Below, in pieces: positions 58,713-64,000 of a stretch of DNA of 64,000 nucleotides; position 1 is the first letter of the stretch; every line of letters begins with the position of its first letter. This stretch comes from Thysanoteuthis rhombus (lineage: Eukaryota; Mollusca; Cephalopoda; Oegopsida; Thysanoteuthidae). The notes under the pieces are model-generated. The model had not been told where the DNA came from and made no database searches. It worked only from the letters and a program-made list of their open reading frames with translations. The translations under genes were made by a program, and so were the position numbers. The DNA lies in contig OY735212.1 in NCBI GenBank assembly GCA_963457665.1, positions 57,650,038-57,714,037 on the forward strand. The letters are read 5' to 3'.

Positions 58713-58880
58713 GTTGGTACCTAGTTTGTGCCTGCTCGCTTGGTGATTTTTTAGTCATCCAACAAAAGGGAAGAGAATATTGATACATCACCCCTTTCTC
58801 AATTTTTTGGATGATCTCCCCCAACATGATAGGTCTGGTAAGTCACTCGATAGAAACTATCACATGACTAACAACATGTC
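58713..58880. repeat. Family A fragment with its terminal segment inverted
   Basis: 58713-58830 is reverse A (ctagtttgtgcctgctc, gatctcccccaacatg). At 58831 the sequence switches to forward A (aggtctggtaagtcactcga, tagaaactatcacatgac) instead of continuing in reverse. The family's outer end is thus flipped in place. Confidence 0.7.
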
Positions 58881-59304
58881 TTCATTAATTATCGAGATGG
58901 GAATTCCACTTAGAAATGATCTATGCATCCTTGAGGTAAATGTCATTAGTGAGGATAAAATTTCATTTTTTTTTTCCAGCTTAATGCTCATAGACAGTCA
59001 GCAAAGGCATAGGTGAGAACGGGTTCATTTGAAAAAAGCTCCCCAGGCCTCCGATGGAGAAAGGACCCCAAACTTACAAATGCCTTATTTCCCCATGTAT
59101 AATCTACTACCACCGATGAATGTACCTCCTGATTAAGCTTCAATTTTAAATGATAAGGGCTGCATGATCTGTGTTTACTCCTTATATCTTTCTTTGATCT
59201 GATTGGCATCTCCGAAATGTTTACCGCAAGTTAAAAAATTTGAATTTTAACCTAAGCCTCACTAAGTAGTAAATATCATTCATCTTCAAATGTATGCTAC
59301 TTAC

Positions 59305-59397
59305 AAATGATTGAACACTGCAAAATTCAGTTACTACAGTGTAGTCACTGTCAGTGATGTAATTGACCATAAGCAAAAGGAAGCCAACAAGATACAT
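59305..59397 (-). CDS. Candidate signal-peptide exon (unassigned)
   Basis: From an ATG at 59397 the minus strand reads MYLVGFLLLMVNYITDSD, a short hydrophobic leader, then 13 more codons to a strong GTAAGT donor at 59304. A first coding exon of ADAM17 should lie above 28313 on this strand, and this looks like one. However, it ends in phase 0 while the exon at 28187-28313 needs two preceding bases, so at least one more exon would be required. It could be another gene or chance. Confidence 0.25.
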
Positions 59398-59399
59398 CA

Positions 59400-61250
59400 G
59401 TGATTTCTTCAAAACTTTGAAGTCTTAAGGGCCCATTTTGAATAGGAAATATTCTGGCTGACCCTTATTTTTTAAATTCATTTTTTAGATCAATCAGTGA
59501 ACTGCAATAATCAACAATTTGGGTTTCTAAAAATCCTACTTATTCTTAATAATATTTATATGAATTGTAATATATTGTACAGGTCTGAGTACAATAATTG
59601 TTTTTCGATAGCTGTCTGATGAATACTATTTCTGTATCACAAGATTCGCAATGTCTGGTTTAGAAGGAACACTGCTGTGCACACCTGTTGATTATTTGAA
59701 GAACCTCCAGGGGTCCATGGACTGTAGTTTCAAAACCACCGAATGAATGGAAATTTGCTATGTCATTTAAAAAAGTCATGTACTTCCCTTGCTTTGAGAT
59801 AGAGTGTTTATGTTGTCTGATGATTGTATGTGTGTGCATACACATTTTGAAAAAAAAAATCCGTCATTCCTTGTTATTATTGCGTCGACTGCTTGCATAT
59901 TTCGATTAAAAAAATACTGGAGGGGAAAAAAAAAAGGATTTCACGCAAACCCACGTTTTTATAATTTTATTATTTTGATTACGTGAAAAACTTGTTTGAA
60001 AGAGATTTTCATTGTAATTATTGCCACATCTGCCATCTGGTGAGTATGTTTTCCGTTTTTCTATATTATCGATCATCACCATCATCACCATCACAACGTT
60101 AGTAGTCGTCAGACGTCCTTCTTTACCTCTAGAAGAGTGCTGGAAAAATGTCCCGCCATTATGATTCCATAGAAATGTCACTGAATGTTGCAGGGGTTCC
60201 CTCAAGGAGCAAAGTCCCTGAGGCCCTCAAATCTTTAGCTACAGCCCTGACAGTCATTTTATTGTGAACAATGCAGTTATTTATAAATAATAAGTTATAA
60301 ACTATAAAATAAGGAAGAGTCAATTTATCAAACACATCATACATTTATTTCCATCTTGTATAGCAATACAGTAACAGGCAGTGTTGCCAAATCAAAAGAT
60401 TATTCTTGCACTAAATCAACCTTGAAAAAGCATTAAAAGGACAGTTAGCCATTTTATGGCCATTTTTTAATTTTCAGTATTGGCAATTTTAATAGCTTAT
60501 AATGAGCTCTGCTACTAAGTAAGGTCTGCAATGTAATTTTGGTTTTGTTAGATTGGTGTTGCCAGCATGAATGTGAAAGTATGTTTTCTCTCACGAAACG
60601 AGGTTTTTATAGACAGACGCAGGCAGTAAAACAGCCAGGGCATAATTAAAGATCAACATAGGTGAAAAAAAAAAAAAAGATAAAACCCCAAGCTGAACAG
60701 AGACATCAAAAGAAAACGTGGCAAACTTTAGTGTAAAATAACCTACAAGGCAACATAGTAAATTTGTTTGTTGTAGAAAGAGTTCAGGAAAGTCTGTTCA
60801 AGTTTTCGATGAATTTCAACATATTGCATCAGCAAATGTTTACAGAAAATCATTATTATATGAAGTTTAGTTTGTTTAATCATTATGTATGACATGGTCA
60901 GACTATTTTCCCCATCTATGTATTTATTGGTTCACTATGTTTCGGCCATGTACCCATGACCTTTGCAAAACTGTTGATGGTTCTAGAATGAGAATCACTA
61001 CTGAGAGTGCAGGCTTAGTGGGACAGGACATATCTGGGGTTTTTATTTATATATCCAGGTTGTGTTGCCGAAGGACTTCAGAAATTCCTCTCTTGCATTG
61101 GGTAATCTGTTTTTGCTTGTTTCTTTCTATGAACACATAAACAAGAAAAATAGTCCAACCATATGATGCATAATGATTAATGCACCCTGTCTAATAAATT
61201 TCAGACAAACATTACAATTTTTCACTTAATAAAAAAAAGTTGCATGCAGG
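59400..61250. other. No gene recognised; minor repeat traces
   Basis: 60190-60240 (gcaggggttccctcaagg, gtccctgaggccctc) resembles a hAT-type terminal phrase. 60935-60965 (tatgtttcggccatgtaccc) resembles the 3' domain of the SINE at 24078. Neither extends far. No exon was seen. Confidence 0.35.
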
Positions 61251-61257
61251 GATCAGT

Positions 61258-61602
61258 GAATCATCATCATCATCATCAGTCTCTTAATGCCCATTGCTGG
61301 ACATAGACCTTCCCCAGGATTTGCAACACTTCTCTATCGAGGGTGTTATGTTCCATGTTTCAACTCCATAGGTGACTATCTGGAGGATGCATTGGTTGTA
61401 CACCCTTCTTTTTAGGATTAATGGGATCTTCTTGCTTTTGAGGGTTGACCTTACTCTGCCAAAGGCTTGCCATTCTAGAGTGATTCTTCACTTGATTTCT
61501 TCTTTTGAGGGTCTCATAGAGATTTGCTGTCCTAGGTAGATGAAATAGTCTACTTTCTCCTGTTTTGTGTCCTCAATTTTGATCTTAGTCTTAGTGATCT
61601 TA
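61258..61602 (-). mobile_element. RTE-like LINE fragment, internally deleted
   Basis: Plus-strand tail catcatcatcatcagtctct, then cattgctggacatagacctt. At about 61345 it jumps about 700 bp of family sequence (gagggtgttatgttccatg) and continues to the RT-region ttttgatcttagtcttag. Deletion is by comparison with 27005-27993 and 48216-49270. Confidence 0.82.
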
Positions 61603-61732
61603 TCATGTCTAGCAAAAACATTTTTTCGCATTTTGAAAATTCCCTACTAAATAGGGTTTTTTTTGGTTGAAGAGGGGGAAATCAGCAATGTTGGCTAATG
61701 GTTAATCAGCCCCTTTGTGTGTCCAGCAGCCA
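61603..61732 (-). repeat. Family A fragment, reverse, between two LINE pieces
   Basis: tgtctagcaaaaacatttttt, attttgaaaattccctacta, ggaaatcagcaatgttgg and tttgtgtgtccagcagc. Both ends are cut by LINE sequence of opposite orientations. Confidence 0.65.
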
Positions 61733-61915
61733 GCATCACAACTCACAATGTGGATCCCCAGAGATCATATGCTAAATTCAAGCAGGCAAAAAATAAGATG
61801 GTGTGACAAACTAGACAAGTTCAGAAAATACTGGCTCTGGAATGCCCAGGATCGAGGAGTCTTGTTTGAAGGAAGTCTATGTTCTAGGACAGACATCGAA
61901 AGGATGATAATGTTG
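61733..61915 (+). mobile_element. RTE-like LINE 3' fragment
   Basis: atcacaactcacaatgtgg, atccccagagatcatatgct, acaagttcagaaaatactgg, then gtctatgttctaggacagac and a short gatgataatg tail. Part of the local frame reads KIRWCDKLDKFRKYWLWNA. Confidence 0.82.
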
Positions 61916-61955
61916 ATAGTTTTGAGAAGGGTCATTCACATTCAATGAGATTTTC

Positions 61956-62162
61956 AGATGATTGAACTCGTTTTGGTTGTTTGTTCCAAATGGGATAGCT
62001 TTATACAGAATCTTTTCTCTCCAATGATAGCAATGCTCATAATGTAAAATTTCTATTTACCACTATCACTCTCTGATAGTACATCTGAAGAAGGCCATAG
62101 AATGGATGGGCCAAAGCATCATATCAACAGCCCAATCAACAAAGAGTTCAATCATCTAAAAA
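61956..62162. repeat. Family G element with 25-bp inverted ends
   Basis: The ends agatgattgaactcgtttt (61956 on) and agttcaatcatctaaaa (to 62162) are inverted repeats, about 22 of 25 positions matching. The centre has ctgaagaaggccatagaatg and ggccaaagcatcat, as in 45717-45935. 207 bp, non-coding, MITE-like. Confidence 0.65.
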
Positions 62163-62164
62163 AT

Positions 62165-64000
62165 TTTGAATCCCAGATATTTGATTACTTTTAACAAAAC
62201 ATAGACAAAGCTTTCAAGCTGACAATATTGTCAGTTTCAAAATTAACACTATTTACAGTTCTGTGATATCAGTGCAGGATCAAGACCACAATGAGCCCTT
62301 GGACACCTATAATTTTGGAGCCTACCATATCAAAATTATATGAAATTAAAAATCCTTTCATAGAATTAAAAAAATCAAGCTTTATAGAAAATTCATACTT
62401 GTAACAGATTTTTTTAAGAAAATGAAGACTTACAATTTTATGAGAGTGGTAAATAAATTTCCAATTTTTGATGGATAAGAAATTGTTGAAGGAATGCAGA
62501 ATTTTTTTAAATGTAATAAAAACATAAAAAAAATATTTTCAAAATTCCAAAAGTTCATAATTAGAAAATGTACAAAAATTAAAGAAATATGCAATAATAA
62601 AGATAGAAATCATGGTTATTTACAAATGTTAAAATAAGGCATCTTATGGTATAAACTATAAGAGAGGTATTTTACCTATAAAATAATATTTTAATTACAT
62701 GCTAAATGCTTGAAGTAATCATTTTATTCATGATTTTCATCATTCCCTTGGAGAAAAAGATCAAAGTTCTGTATAGCTATCTATTTGTGGGTCCCCAAAA
62801 TATCTTGGGTCGCACACCGTGACATAATTTGTGTATAGGCTAATCAGGCCTGGTATGATATGATTACCATTTAAAAAGCACTGATTTTGAAGAAAGTTCC
62901 ACAGGGAACAGAAAAGATGATTATTGGTGGGCACATATCCAAACAATAATTTCAGTCTCGTTAATGAATGTGGCATCAAGTTCCCGAGTTTCAAGACTTT
63001 GCCATATGGTAGATGATAATTGAATGACTGCAGTTAAACTTCTGCTGTATTCCTCAGCTGGTTAACTGTAGACTGGTTTCCACAAACAAATACAATTAGT
63101 CTTGCTCTATCTCCCATTGTTGTTCGCTTCATAGCTTAATGCATTAAAGCCAACTTCAGGGGGATGCAATAATGTTGATGAGTCTTAAGGACTTGATTCT
63201 GCTGTTTTGTTTACCTTTGCCAAACCAAACTCACTTACGATGTGATGGTGGAGACTGGTCACAAAATGGTAACTACAAGCTTCAATGTTGATTGGTCAAC
63301 TAAAAGGAGACTAAAATGTAAAAGAATTACTTCAGATCTCAATACCCATGGACAGAGGAGTAGCTGAGCTGTGTGTATATGGGGGGGGTAGGTATTTTGA
63401 AAAGCCCTCAAAAGCTCGGTAAATAGTAGTTCAGCTACTACGTTTCTACTGACAAATCTCACTGGATTTTTGAGTGGGTTCCTCTTAACTTAAACTCCTC
63501 CTAATTTTTCTTAAAGAACTACGAGACACGAACGTTGATTTTTTTTTCTACAATTTGTAAAAATCCCTCGTTCCTTGTGTTCAGAATATAAAATGAGTTC
63601 AAGAGTGAAAACAAATTCCAGTTCGTTAGAGAGAACACCCCAAGCATGAATACCTACTTGGGTGACACGAACGAGTGTTTTTAATCTACTCTCAAAATAA
63701 AAATAAAAAATGATCTGAGTAAAAGTAATGAAGTAAAAATTCTGAAGGCATATTTAGTGAGAATTAAAACAAACACCAGTAACTTGAATTGATATTTCAG
63801 TCTTGCTCCATTCATGCATCTATTGATATATGGCCGAGGGCTTAGAACAAGAGAAATAGAATAAAAAATACTTTATAGATTTTCAGAAAATATTTCCAAG
63901 ATTAGCAACTTTATCATAAACAACTCATATATTTGTCCTTGATATGGAAAATATTGGCAACAGCTATATTTTGGTAAATTCTCCCACTGAGTATGATCAG
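62165..64000. other. No gene recognised
   Basis: AT-rich to 62760, then ordinary sequence. 62272-62340 (gcaggatcaagaccacaatg, agcccttggacac) looks like a fragment of a widespread short element, but no second copy exists here. No exon supported. Confidence 0.4.

Overview
This is a 64 kb stretch of an AT-rich, intron- and repeat-dominated animal nuclear genome. There are no operons, rRNA genes or CRISPR arrays. Long TA and TATG microsatellites, RTE-like LINEs with GAT-type tails, tRNA-derived SINE-like elements, a mariner relic and many short interspersed families point to an invertebrate with a large genome. A mollusc, possibly a cephalopod, is my best guess, but no single feature proves it.

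The only host gene I can identify is on the minus strand. Four exons, at 28187-28313, 25670-25803, 10967-11055 and 4029-4138, join in compatible phases. They encode consecutive pieces of an ADAM17 (TACE) prodomain. The gene runs from high to low coordinates. Its cysteine switch, protease domain and everything downstream lie before base 1. Its signal-peptide exon was not securely found and should lie above 28313; a candidate at 59305-59397 does not match in phase. The most upstream exon carries an apparent 1-bp frameshift near 28260.

Region by region: 1-4028 is intron with a LINE nested in an older repeat. 4139-10966, 11056-25669 and 25804-28186 are introns packed with repeats. 28314-64000 is either a very large first intron or intergenic DNA. 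It holds a minisatellite, a 98%-identical 288-bp palindrome, LINE fragments of three lineages, a deleted mariner, an inverted pair of chimeric retrocopies and many short families.

The repeats form a clear stratigraphy. The commonest is an approximately 430-bp unclassified family, called A here, with about 20 copies or fragments in both orientations. Families B, E and G have inverted ends like foldback or MITE elements. Two SINE copies carry an inverted copy of their own 3' tail at the 5' end. RTE-like LINE fragments are the youngest layer: they sit inside A, B, H and an older CR1/L2-like LINE, several with clean target-site duplications, and one is a textbook 5' inversion. I found no convincing new multi-gene system. 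The novelty here is in the architecture of the repeats. All identities are by eye; no database search was possible.
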